Positions 58,178-64,000 of a stretch of 64,000 nt of DNA are shown in pieces. A model generated the notes under the pieces. The model saw only the letters and a program-made list of their open reading frames with translations. It made no database searches and was not told the origin of the DNA. The position numbers and the translations under genes were made by a program. Numbering within the stretch: position 1 is the first letter of the stretch; every line of letters starts with the position of its first letter. Source of the DNA: Stappia sp. MMSF_3263 (GTDB taxonomy: Bacteria; Pseudomonadota; Alphaproteobacteria; Rhizobiales; Stappiaceae); the NCBI RefSeq assembly GCF_030733745.1, contig NZ_JASHIK010000004.1, positions 1 to 64,000 on the forward strand, in the 5' to 3' direction.

Positions 58178-58501
58178 ATGACACAGCCGCACGACGTCCT
58201 GTTCAAGGCCCTGTCCGACCCGACCCGGCGGGCGATCTTCGAACGGTTGTGCCGTGAGGGGGAGCAGACGGTGGCGGTTCTCACGAACGCCGCAGCGATC
58301 TCGCAGCCGGCCGTCTCCAAGCATCTCGGCATTTTGCGGCAGGCCGGCCTGGTGCGCGACCGCCAGGACGGTCGCCGGACGCATTACAGCGCGCAGGTGG
58401 CGGCTCTCGCACCGCTCTCCGACTGGACAAGCCGGATGACCGGCTTCTGGGAGAACCGGTTCGACGCCCTCGAGAACCTTCTGGAAAGGATGGATCAGTG
58501 A
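58178..58501 (+). CDS. ArsR family transcriptional regulator (SdpR-like)
   Basis: A 107-residue winged-helix repressor: LFKALSDPTRRAIFERL at the start and AISQPAVSKHLGILRQAGLV as the recognition region. The metal-binding ELCVCDL motif of ArsR/SmtB sensors is absent, so it does not look like an arsenic or metal sensor. It overlaps an SRPBCC gene by 4 bases, a pairing common for this subgroup. The upstream inverted repeat implies autoregulation. Confidence 0.88.
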   Translation: MTQPHDVLFKALSDPTRRAIFERLCREGEQTVAVLTNAAAISQPAVSKHLGILRQAGLVRDRQDGRRTHYSAQVAALAPLSDWTSRMTGFWENRFDALENLLERMDQ

Positions 58502-58908
58502 ACGACGCCGCATCCCAAACCCGTACCGTCGTGGTCGAGCGGGAGATCGCCCATCCGCCGGAAAGGATCTGGCGCGCACTGACCCAGCCGCACCTTGTCG
58601 GGGAATGGCTCATGAAGGGCGATTTCCGTCCCGAGGTCGGCCACAAGTTCGACTTCCGCTTCGAATGGGGTGCCATCGACTGCGAGATCCTGGATGTCGA
58701 GGCGGAGAGGGCGATCGCCTACAGCTGGGGCGACCATGAGCTCAAGACGGTGGTCACCTGGACGCTGACGCCGACGGCGGGCGGCACCCGGCTGCGGATG
58801 GAACAGACCGGCTTCCGGACCGACCAGCCGCGCTATTTTGGCGGTGCAAGGGCCGGCTGGCCGCGCTTCTTCGACAATCTCGAAAAATTGCTGGAGCGGC
58901 TGGACTGA
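58498..58908 (+). CDS. SRPBCC (AHSA1-like) domain protein
   Basis: A 136-residue START/Bet v1-like domain protein. It starts with a GTG at 58498 overlapping the arsR stop codon. EIAHPPERIWRALTQPHLVGEWL and the last helix region RFFDNLEKLLERLD match the AHSA1-like family. These domains bind hydrophobic ligands; in this genomic pairing the ligand and role are unknown. A paralogous pair lies 2 kb downstream. Confidence 0.85.
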   Translation: MNDAASQTRTVVVEREIAHPPERIWRALTQPHLVGEWLMKGDFRPEVGHKFDFRFEWGAIDCEILDVEAERAIAYSWGDHELKTVVTWTLTPTAGGTRLRMEQTGFRTDQPRYFGGARAGWPRFFDNLEKLLERLD

Positions 58909-58965
58909 CAGTTGCCGCCTGGCGGCACCGCGTCGGCCTTGCGCCGCGAACACAGGGAGACATCC

Positions 58966-59193
58966 ATGAAACCGACCGGCTGGACACGACAGATACACCG
59001 ATGGCTCTCCATCGTCTTCACCGTTGCGGTCCTCATCAACATTGCCGCCATGGCGCTCGGGGTGGAGGCCGTCTGGGTGGGCGTCCTGGCGCTTGTCCCC
59101 CTGATCCTGCTGATGCTGACGGGGCTCTATCTTTTCGCGCTGCCCTATGCCGCAAGATGGCGCGGTCGCCGGCAGGCCTCCTGGCAGGAGTAG
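58966..59193 (+). CDS. Small two-helix membrane protein
   Basis: A 75-residue protein with two hydrophobic segments (WLSIVFTVAVLINIAAMAL and VWVGVLALVPLILLMLTGLY), basic at both ends. The ATG at 58966 follows GGGAGACATCC. Nothing in it identifies a function. It lies between the SRPBCC gene and the first DUF1801 gene and is probably part of that operon. Confidence 0.65.
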   Translation: MKPTGWTRQIHRWLSIVFTVAVLINIAAMALGVEAVWVGVLALVPLILLMLTGLYLFALPYAARWRGRRQASWQE

Positions 59194-59198
59194 GCGCA

Positions 59199-59609
59199 AT
59201 GGCTGGCAAGACGCCCCTGCTCAGCGGCGGCAATCCGCAGATCGCGAAAGGCGACGGCGATGCGCCCGTCCAGGCCTATATCGCCGCCATGCCGGACTGG
59301 AAAAGCGAGGCCGGCAGGCGTCTCGACGCGCTTGTCGAGTGCACGGTTCCCGGTGTGGCGAAAGCGGTCAAGTGGAACTCGCCGCTCTACGGCATTGCCG
59401 GGCAGGGCTGGTTTCTTGGCGTTCACTGCTTCGCGAAATACATCAAGGTCGCCTTCTTTCGCGGCGCGCAGCTGGACCCCATGCCGCCCGTCAACTCGAA
59501 GGACGAAAACACGCGCTACGTCCATATCCACGAGGGCGAGCAGATCGACGATGAACTGATGACGAGCTGGATCCGGCAGGCGGCGGCGCTGCCGGGCTGG
59601 ACACCCTGA
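59199..59609 (+). CDS. DUF1801 domain protein
   Basis: A 136-residue protein with the DUF1801 pattern: IAAMPDWKSEAGRRLDALVE, then AVKWNSPLYGIAGQGWF and a final helix. DUF1801 proteins share an iron-chaperone-like fold but have no settled role. It starts 5 bases after the membrane protein gene and shares a base with the next gene (TGATG). It is one of two adjacent related proteins. Confidence 0.8.
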   Translation: MAGKTPLLSGGNPQIAKGDGDAPVQAYIAAMPDWKSEAGRRLDALVECTVPGVAKAVKWNSPLYGIAGQGWFLGVHCFAKYIKVAFFRGAQLDPMPPVNSKDENTRYVHIHEGEQIDDELMTSWIRQAAALPGWTP

Positions 59610-60046
59610 TGCGCAAGGAAGAAACGAACACGATGGCCGAAACCGCAAAAGCCGACGGCAGGTCGCCGTCTGAGCTGATCGATGCCCGCATCCGCGAACT
59701 TGGCGACTGGCGCGGCGAGATGCTTGCTCGCCTGCGTGCCGTCATCCTGCAGGCCGAGCCGGAGGCGGTCGAGGAGTGGAAATGGCGCGGCGTGCCGGTC
59801 TGGTACCGGGACGGCATGATCTGCACGGGCGAGACCTACAAGGACAAGGTCAAGCTCACCTTCGCCAAGGGGGCGGCGCTGGACGATCCTTCAAGCCTCT
59901 TCAACGCAAGCCTTGAGGGCAACGCGCGGCGCGCCATCGATTTTCATGAAGGCGCGGAGATCGACGGGAAGGCGCTGACGGCGCTTGTTCGCGCGGCCGC
60001 GACCCTCAACGCGTCCACCAAAAAGCGATCGCCACGCAAGCGATAG
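59609..60046 (+). CDS. DUF1801 domain protein, adjacent relative
   Basis: A 145-residue protein with the same pattern as its neighbour: RIRELGDWRGEMLARLRAVI, then EEWKWRGVPVWYRDGMICTG. The two share the core W-x-x-P-V/L-Y arrangement but differ widely, so any duplication is old. The start may be the ATG at 59609, coupled to the previous stop, or the ATG at 59633. A basic tail (KKRSPRKR) ends the protein. Confidence 0.78.
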   Translation: MRKEETNTMAETAKADGRSPSELIDARIRELGDWRGEMLARLRAVILQAEPEAVEEWKWRGVPVWYRDGMICTGETYKDKVKLTFAKGAALDDPSSLFNASLEGNARRAIDFHEGAEIDGKALTALVRAAATLNASTKKRSPRKR

Positions 60047-60067
60047 GCGAGGGAGACGCGCTTCCCC

Positions 60068-60128
60068 TTGACGCAAACCGGCATGACCTGTATTTAGCTG
60101 ATACGCTAATTAGCGAGGAAGCTAAATA
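60068..60128 (+). promoter_or_regulatory. Promoter with nested palindromic operator of the second arsR cassette
   Basis: TTGACG (60068-60073), 17-bp spacer, TATTTA (60091-60096). The -10 begins an outer inverted repeat, TATTTAGCT (60091-60099) and AGCTAAATA (60120-60128), which encloses a perfect 10-bp palindrome GCTAATTAGC (60105-60114). The repeat ends in the start codon and flanks the ribosome binding site GAGG, so the structure could act on DNA (ArsR operator) and on RNA. Confidence 0.65.
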
Positions 60129-60481
60129 TGAAACACATGCAGGACCCTCTCAGCGCGACCCTGTCGGCGCTCGCCGATCCGACGCGGCGGGCGATTCTCG
60201 CCCGTCTCAGCCAGGGCGCGGCCACGGTCAACGAGCTCGCCGAGCCCTTCGACATCTCGCTGCCGTCCGTCTCCCGGCACCTCAAGGTGCTGGAAGGCGC
60301 CGGCCTCATCTCGCGCGGGCGCGAGGCGCAGTGGCGCCCGTGCCGGCTCGAGGCGGCCCCGCTCAGGGAGGTCGATGGCTGGCTGGGTCGCTACAGGAAA
60401 TTCTGGGAGGGAAGTTTCGACAGGATGGATGCCTATCTGGACGAACTCACCCGGGGAAAATCGGGAGACAAGGACCAATGA
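60128..60481 (+). CDS. ArsR family transcriptional regulator
   Basis: A 117-residue winged-helix regulator: LSALADPTRRAILARLSQG and LPSVSRHLKVLEGAGLI. Like its paralogue at 58178 it lacks the metal-sensing ELCVCDL motif. It overlaps the following SRPBCC gene by 4 bases. The nested palindrome that reaches into its start codon is the likely autoregulatory site. Confidence 0.88.
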   Translation: MKHMQDPLSATLSALADPTRRAILARLSQGAATVNELAEPFDISLPSVSRHLKVLEGAGLISRGREAQWRPCRLEAAPLREVDGWLGRYRKFWEGSFDRMDAYLDELTRGKSGDKDQ

Positions 60482-60954
60482 ACGTATTGCGCGACGAGGA
60501 ATTGCTGATCGAACGGGAGTTCGACGCACCGCTCGCCCTGGTGTTCCGGCTCTGGGAGAGCCGGGACCACATGCTGCGCTGGTGGGGGCCGGAAAAGTTC
60601 ACGACCGTCGAGCTTGACTGGCAACTGACGCCCGGCCGGCTATGGAGCGGGGCGATGGTTTCCAAACAGTTCGGACTATCGCGCTTCGGCGGCGTCATTC
60701 GCGACGTGGAGCGGCTCCGGCGCATCGTCTTCACCTTCCAGTGGGACGAGGGTTCGGGCCGGGATCTCGACACGCTGGTGACCGTCGGTTTCGCCGAGAA
60801 GGACGGCAGGACGCTCCAGAGCTTCCACCAGGCGCCCTTCTCCAGCATCGCCATCCGCGACAGCCATGTCGGCGGCTGGAATTCGGCCCTGAACCGGCAG
60901 CAGGCCTATGTCGAGAACATCGCCGTCGCCGAAGAGAAAGGACTGCGCACATGA
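60478..60954 (+). CDS. SRPBCC (AHSA1-like) domain protein
   Basis: A 158-residue START-like ligand-binding domain: LLIEREFDAPLALVFRLW, HMLRWWGPEKFTTVELDW and the final QQAYVENIA helix. It is similar in order and partner to the protein at 58498, but longer. It overlaps both neighbours by 4 bases, so arsR, this gene and the glutathione transferase form one translationally coupled unit. Confidence 0.85.
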   Translation: MNVLRDEELLIEREFDAPLALVFRLWESRDHMLRWWGPEKFTTVELDWQLTPGRLWSGAMVSKQFGLSRFGGVIRDVERLRRIVFTFQWDEGSGRDLDTLVTVGFAEKDGRTLQSFHQAPFSSIAIRDSHVGGWNSALNRQQAYVENIAVAEEKGLRT

Positions 60955-61595
60955 TCACCCTGACCACCTACGAATGGGTTCCCGACTTCGCTGCACCTCT
61001 CATGCGGGCGCTGCGCGTGCGCTGGGCGCTGGAAGAGGCGGGCCTGCCCTACAAGGTCCGCACCCTGGCGCTCGGGCCGGAGCAGAGGTCGCCCGAACAT
61101 CTCGCCCGCCAGCCTTTCGCTCAGGCGCCGGCGATCGAGGAGGACGGGCTGACGCTGTTCGAGAGCGGCGCGATCGTGCTTCACATCGCGGAACGGAGCG
61201 AAGTCCTCCTGCCGAAGGATCCGGCCGGGCGCGCGCGTTCGCTTGCCTGGCTGTTCGCGGCGCTGAACTCGGTCGAGACCTCATTGCAGGAATTGACGGT
61301 GATCGACCTGTTTCACGCAAAGGAAGCCTGGACGGCGGAGCGCCGGCCGCAGGTCGAGGCGTTCGTGCGAGACCGGCTTGCGATGCTGGAAGCGGCCCTT
61401 GGCGAAAAGGACTACCTCGAGGGCCGCTTTTCCGTCGGCGACCTGATGATGGCCGATGTGTTGCGCATCCCGGGGCATACCGACATCCTGGACGCATACC
61501 CCCGTCTCAAGGGCTACAAGGAGCGCTGTGAGGCCCGGCCGGCGTTCCGGCGGGCGCTGGCGGCGCAGCTGGAAGGCTTCGGGGTCGCGGCATAG
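60951..61595 (+). CDS. Glutathione S-transferase family protein
   Basis: A 214-residue protein with an N-terminal thioredoxin-like domain, in which QAPAIEEDGLTLFESGAIVLH (in part) carries the cis-proline and the E-S pair that binds the gamma-glutamyl group of glutathione, and a C-terminal helical domain with the FSVGDLMMADV N-capping motif. It conjugates or reduces electrophilic substrates with glutathione. Its coupling to an ArsR-SRPBCC pair suggests induction by a small hydrophobic compound. Confidence 0.88.
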   Translation: MITLTTYEWVPDFAAPLMRALRVRWALEEAGLPYKVRTLALGPEQRSPEHLARQPFAQAPAIEEDGLTLFESGAIVLHIAERSEVLLPKDPAGRARSLAWLFAALNSVETSLQELTVIDLFHAKEAWTAERRPQVEAFVRDRLAMLEAALGEKDYLEGRFSVGDLMMADVLRIPGHTDILDAYPRLKGYKERCEARPAFRRALAAQLEGFGVAA

Positions 61596-61613
61596 CATGG
61601 CGGTCCCCGCCGG

Positions 61614-61661
61614 TTGACGGGCCGATTTTCATGTACCATAAAAAGTTACATGAAAATCGGC
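61614..61661 (+). promoter_or_regulatory. Promoter overlapped by a perfect 15-bp inverted repeat
   Basis: Arms GCCGATTTTCATGTA (61621-61635) and TACATGAAAATCGGC (61647-61661) with an 11-base centre. A promoter TTGACG (61614-61619), 17-bp spacer, CATAAA (61637-61642) runs through it, so the repeat covers the spacer and -10. No T-run follows, so an operator for a dimeric regulator is more likely than a terminator. It lies between the GST and methyltransferase genes. Confidence 0.55.
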
Positions 61662-61710
61662 TATCGCCCCGCCTGCCTTGGGCGGGGTGGCCGCGGCGAG
61701 GACGCGCAGG

Positions 61711-62379
61711 ATGCAACCCTTTACCGATCCGGCGGCGGTCGCCCGCTATGGGGATGAAACGCCTCGCAAGGTGCCCGGCTTTGCCGACCTGCAGCGGATG
61801 GCGATGTTGCTGCTCGCCGAGCACGCGCCCGGCGCGGCGGACATTCTCGTCCTTGGCGCCGGCGGGGGGCTGGAGCTGAAGGTTTTCGCGCAGGCACAAC
61901 CGCGCTGGCGTCTGCTCGGCGTGGATCCTTCCGCGCAAATGCTTGATCTTGCGCGCGACGTGCTGGGTCCGCTCGGATCGCGTGTCGACCTGCTGGAAGG
62001 CTATGTTGACGATGTTCCCGCCGGCCCGTTCGACGGCGCGGCTTGTCTTTTGACACTGCATTTCCTGGCAAGGCCGGAGCGGCTGCGCACGCTCGGGCAG
62101 TTGCGCGCGCGCCTCCGGCCCGGAGCGCCGCTTGTCGTTGCCCATCACAGCTGCCCGCAGGAGGGCAGGCTTGCCCGCTGGCTGGCAAGGTCCGTCGCCT
62201 TTGCCGGCGACGGGCGCGCGGATCCCGCGAAGGTCTCGGCCTCCGCCGCGCTCATGGCCGACAGGTTGCCGGTCCTGTCGGTTGCCGAGGACGAAACCCT
62301 CTTGGCCGAGGCTGGCTTCTCCGACATCGCCCTGTTCTATGCCGGCTTCACCTTCCGCGGCTGGGTCGCGCTCGCCTAG
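61711..62379 (+). CDS. Class I SAM-dependent methyltransferase
   Basis: A 222-residue methyltransferase. Motif I is ILVLGAGGGLELKVFA (about residues 45-60), followed by LLGVDPSAQMLDLARDVL with the acidic residue that binds SAM ribose, and PFDGAACLLTLHFL (motif IV region). The substrate is unknown; small-molecule methylation or a regulator-linked role are both possible. The ATG at 61711 is preceded by GAGGACGCGCAGG. The inverted repeat upstream suggests regulated expression. Confidence 0.85.
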   Translation: MQPFTDPAAVARYGDETPRKVPGFADLQRMAMLLLAEHAPGAADILVLGAGGGLELKVFAQAQPRWRLLGVDPSAQMLDLARDVLGPLGSRVDLLEGYVDDVPAGPFDGAACLLTLHFLARPERLRTLGQLRARLRPGAPLVVAHHSCPQEGRLARWLARSVAFAGDGRADPAKVSASAALMADRLPVLSVAEDETLLAEAGFSDIALFYAGFTFRGWVALA

Positions 62380-62558
62380 GAATGCGTGCGGCCAGAGCGG
62401 CGACTTGCAGGAAATCACGGCTCGCGCGGTGACAGGCGCGGCAGTACTCTTGCCCTGTCGCGCCGGGACCGGCATGGCCGGCACCGGGGTGCAAAGCGGC
62501 GTTTGCGGAAAAAGGCGCTGTGAGGAAAAAGCGCTGAGAGGAAAGAGGGGCGGGAAAC

Positions 62559-62951
62559 ATGTTCAATCACGTGATGGTCGGATCGAACGACATCGAGCGC
62601 GCCAAGCGCTTCTACGACGCGGTGCTGGGGCTGCTGGGCGCCGGCGAACCCTTGCGCAACCAGAACGCCTCGGGCCAGACCCGCCTGTTCTACCGCCACG
62701 ACGGCAGCACATTCGCCGTCACCGAGCCGGTCGACGGCCGGGAGGCGGTGCCCGCCAATGGCGGCACCATCGGCTTCAAGTGCAACTCGCCGGAGCAGGT
62801 GCAGGAGTTCCACGACGTGGCCATCGCCCATGGCGGCAGCTCGGTCGAAGGCGCGCCCGGCCCGCGCAACGGCCCCACGGGCACGCTCCATCTCGGCTAT
62901 GTGCGCGATCCCGACGGCAACAAGCTCTGCGCCATCCACCGGCCTGCATAG
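62559..62951 (+). CDS. VOC family protein (glyoxalase/dioxygenase fold)
   Basis: A 130-residue vicinal-oxygen-chelate protein. FNHVMVGSNDIERAKRFYDAVL (in part, residues 2-20) is the usual first beta-alpha unit, with H4 as the first metal ligand; the last unit is HLGYVRDPDGNKLCAIH. These fit the glyoxalase/fosfomycin-resistance/dioxygenase superfamily. No specific reaction can be assigned. GAAAGAGGGGCGGG gives a good ribosome binding site. The 179-base gap before it shows no other feature. Confidence 0.85.
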   Translation: MFNHVMVGSNDIERAKRFYDAVLGLLGAGEPLRNQNASGQTRLFYRHDGSTFAVTEPVDGREAVPANGGTIGFKCNSPEQVQEFHDVAIAHGGSSVEGAPGPRNGPTGTLHLGYVRDPDGNKLCAIHRPA

Positions 62952-63081
62952 GCGCGCGGGGGCACGAGCCACGAGGACAGGACAGCGAGCGGGTGCGCGG
63001 TTGAAGGCAGACGGGGAGGGGGCGGGGAGGTCCCTCTCGCCTGCCAGCCAGGCCTGGAAACCGGTCCCGGCTTGAGCATGG

Positions 63082-64000
63082 CTATTCCTCGGGCAGCGTC
63101 GGCGCGTCGCCCACGTAATGCATGATCAGGGGCGGGGGCACTTCGCTTCCGTCATAAAGGAAGGGCAAAACGCCTTTCATCCCGGCTTTGCCCCGCATTT
63201 CTATGATCTCGGCATCGGATTTCGTTACCCGCTGGGACATGCGTCGGCCCCATTGCGCAAGGTATCGGTAGAGACGTGTGATCTCCTCGGCATGCGCATC
63301 GGTCTTGCCCAGGTCGATGAACTCGTCCGGGTCGGTCTCCAGATCGAACAGCATAGGGCGGAAGCCGCCTTCGGCATGCATCATCTTCCAGCGCCCGTCG
63401 AAGACCATGAACAGGCGGCAGTCGCGCGGCTCGAGATCGAACTCGTTGGCGACAGTGCTCCCGGAATAGTCGAACTCGCTGACCAGAAACGCGCGCCAGT
63501 CGGGCACCTCCCCGTGCAGCCACGGCACGAGCGAGCGCCCCTCCAGGATATGCGCGGGAACCTCGCCGCCGGCCGCCTCGACAAAGGTCGCGGCCAGATC
63601 GATGCTCTCCACCAGCGCATCGCAGGTGGTGCCCCGGGTTCCGTCTGCCTGCGCGCGCGGGTCGTGGATGATCATTGGAACCTTGGCGGATTGATCGTGG
63701 AACAACGACTTTTCGCCCATCCAGTGATCGCCCAGGTAATCACCGTGATCCGAGGTCAGCACGATCATCGTGTCGTGTATCGCGCCGGTCTCCTCCATAT
63801 GGTCCAGAATGCGCCCCAGATGGTCGTCGCATTGCTTGATGAGCCCCATATAGGCCGGGATGACCTTCTGGCGTACCTCTTCGCGCTGGAACGCCTGGCC
63901 GACGCGATTGTTCATGTAGGCCGCAAAGACGGGGTGCGTGTCGTCGAGCTCGATGTCGTGGCGGCGCGCGGGCGGAACCTGGCCGGGGCCGAACATGTCA
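63082..64000 (-). CDS. Sulfatase/phosphonate monoester hydrolase family protein (partial)
   Basis: The C-terminal 300 or so residues of an alkaline-phosphatase-superfamily hydrolase. The 5' end, including the N-terminal metal site and formylglycine region, lies beyond the window. LTSDHGDYLGDHWMGEKSLF carries the second metal site (Asp-His) and its downstream lysine. The long C-terminus after LFDLETDPDEFIDLG resembles phosphonate monoester hydrolases and aryl sulfatases of rhizobia. It acts on sulfate or phosphonate esters. No signal peptide can be judged. Convergent with the VOC gene across 130 bases without clear structure. Confidence 0.83.
   Translation of the reverse strand, partial: DMFGPGQVPPARRHDIELDDTHPVFAAYMNNRVGQAFQREEVRQKVIPAYMGLIKQCDDHLGRILDHMEETGAIHDTMIVLTSDHGDYLGDHWMGEKSLFHDQSAKVPMIIHDPRAQADGTRGTTCDALVESIDLAATFVEAAGGEVPAHILEGRSLVPWLHGEVPDWRAFLVSEFDYSGSTVANEFDLEPRDCRLFMVFDGRWKMMHAEGGFRPMLFDLETDPDEFIDLGKTDAHAEEITRLYRYLAQWGRRMSQRVTKSDAEIIEMRGKAGMKGVLPFLYDGSEVPPPLIMHYVGDAPTLPEE

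Noticed and set aside
59199-60046. Recent tandem duplication of the DUF1801 gene
   Set aside because: The two proteins share only the core pattern; there is no nucleotide-level repeat.
58178-60481. Arsenic or metal resistance locus because of two ArsR genes
   Set aside because: Both regulators lack the metal-binding ELCVCDL motif and there is no arsenate reductase or arsenite pump.
61621-61661. Rho-independent terminator of the GST operon
   Set aside because: No T-run after the stem, an AT-rich stem core, and a promoter that runs through the repeat; operator preferred, though read-through testing would decide.

Overview
The window is about 64 kb of high-GC DNA with dense coding, short intergenic gaps and long operons. 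Gene content points to an alphaproteobacterium, probably a Hyphomicrobiales-like soil, plant-associated or marine heterotroph. Pointers are the imuA-imuB-dnaE2 mutasome with a GTTC-N7-GTTC SOS box, many solute-binding-protein transporters, and plant acid-sugar catabolism. I cannot name a genus. I see no rRNA, tRNA, CRISPR array, insertion sequence or phage gene. No gap without a gene exceeds 300 bases; the largest (about 180-240 bases, at 6796, 16350, 28684, 45512, 54884 and 62380) are mostly regulatory and are described below.

Layout. (1) 141-833: a lone YczE-like membrane protein. (2) 963-6795, minus strand: a polyamine-type ABC transporter operon with a hydantoin/Asp-Glu racemase and a GNAT acetyltransferase, behind a near-consensus sigma-54 promoter, with a divergent FCD-type GntR regulator at 7033. 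(3) 7854-16349, minus strand: a peptide ABC transporter operon (oppABCDF-like) ending in a cytoplasmic-type gamma-glutamyltransferase and an M20 peptidase, with a divergent IclR regulator. This looks like uptake and breakdown of gamma-glutamyl peptides.

(4) 17336-37261: an acid-sugar island of about 20 kb. It has a lactonase-like amidohydrolase, a GntR/UTRA regulator, a TctCBA transporter, a DUF1537 kinase, a RuBisCO-like protein and an apionate oxidoisomerase-like dehydrogenase (D-apionate branch). These are followed by two FCD GntR regulators, an aldehyde dehydrogenase, a TRAP transporter, an SDR, and denD-ltnD-otnK-otnC-otnI (L-threonate/D-erythronate branch). A 13-base motif occurs identically in the control regions of the two branches, which suggests a common regulator.

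(5) 37287-46466: an RpiR regulator, a potD-A-B-C polyamine transporter with a DmpA-type beta-aminopeptidase, a PuuR-like regulator, an omega-aminotransferase and a spermidine-synthase-like protein. (6) 46616-52890: an SOS operon starting with an endonuclease III-like protein, then imuA, imuB and dnaE2. (7) 52983-54883: a DUF1772 protein, then an ECF41 module (AhpD-like protein plus sigma factor) with a perfect ECF41 promoter. (8) 55122-62951: a MATE exporter, an AhpD/Rrf2 divergent pair, two ArsR-SRPBCC cassettes with palindromic operators, DUF1801 proteins, a GST, a methyltransferase and a VOC protein, together resembling a chemical-stress region. (9) 63082 to the end: the C-terminal part of a sulfatase-family hydrolase, cut by the window edge.

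Across the window, four of five solute-binding-protein genes are followed within about 25 bases by a strong GC-rich hairpin without a T-run, placed before the other transporter genes. This probably sets a higher level of binding protein than of membrane components.
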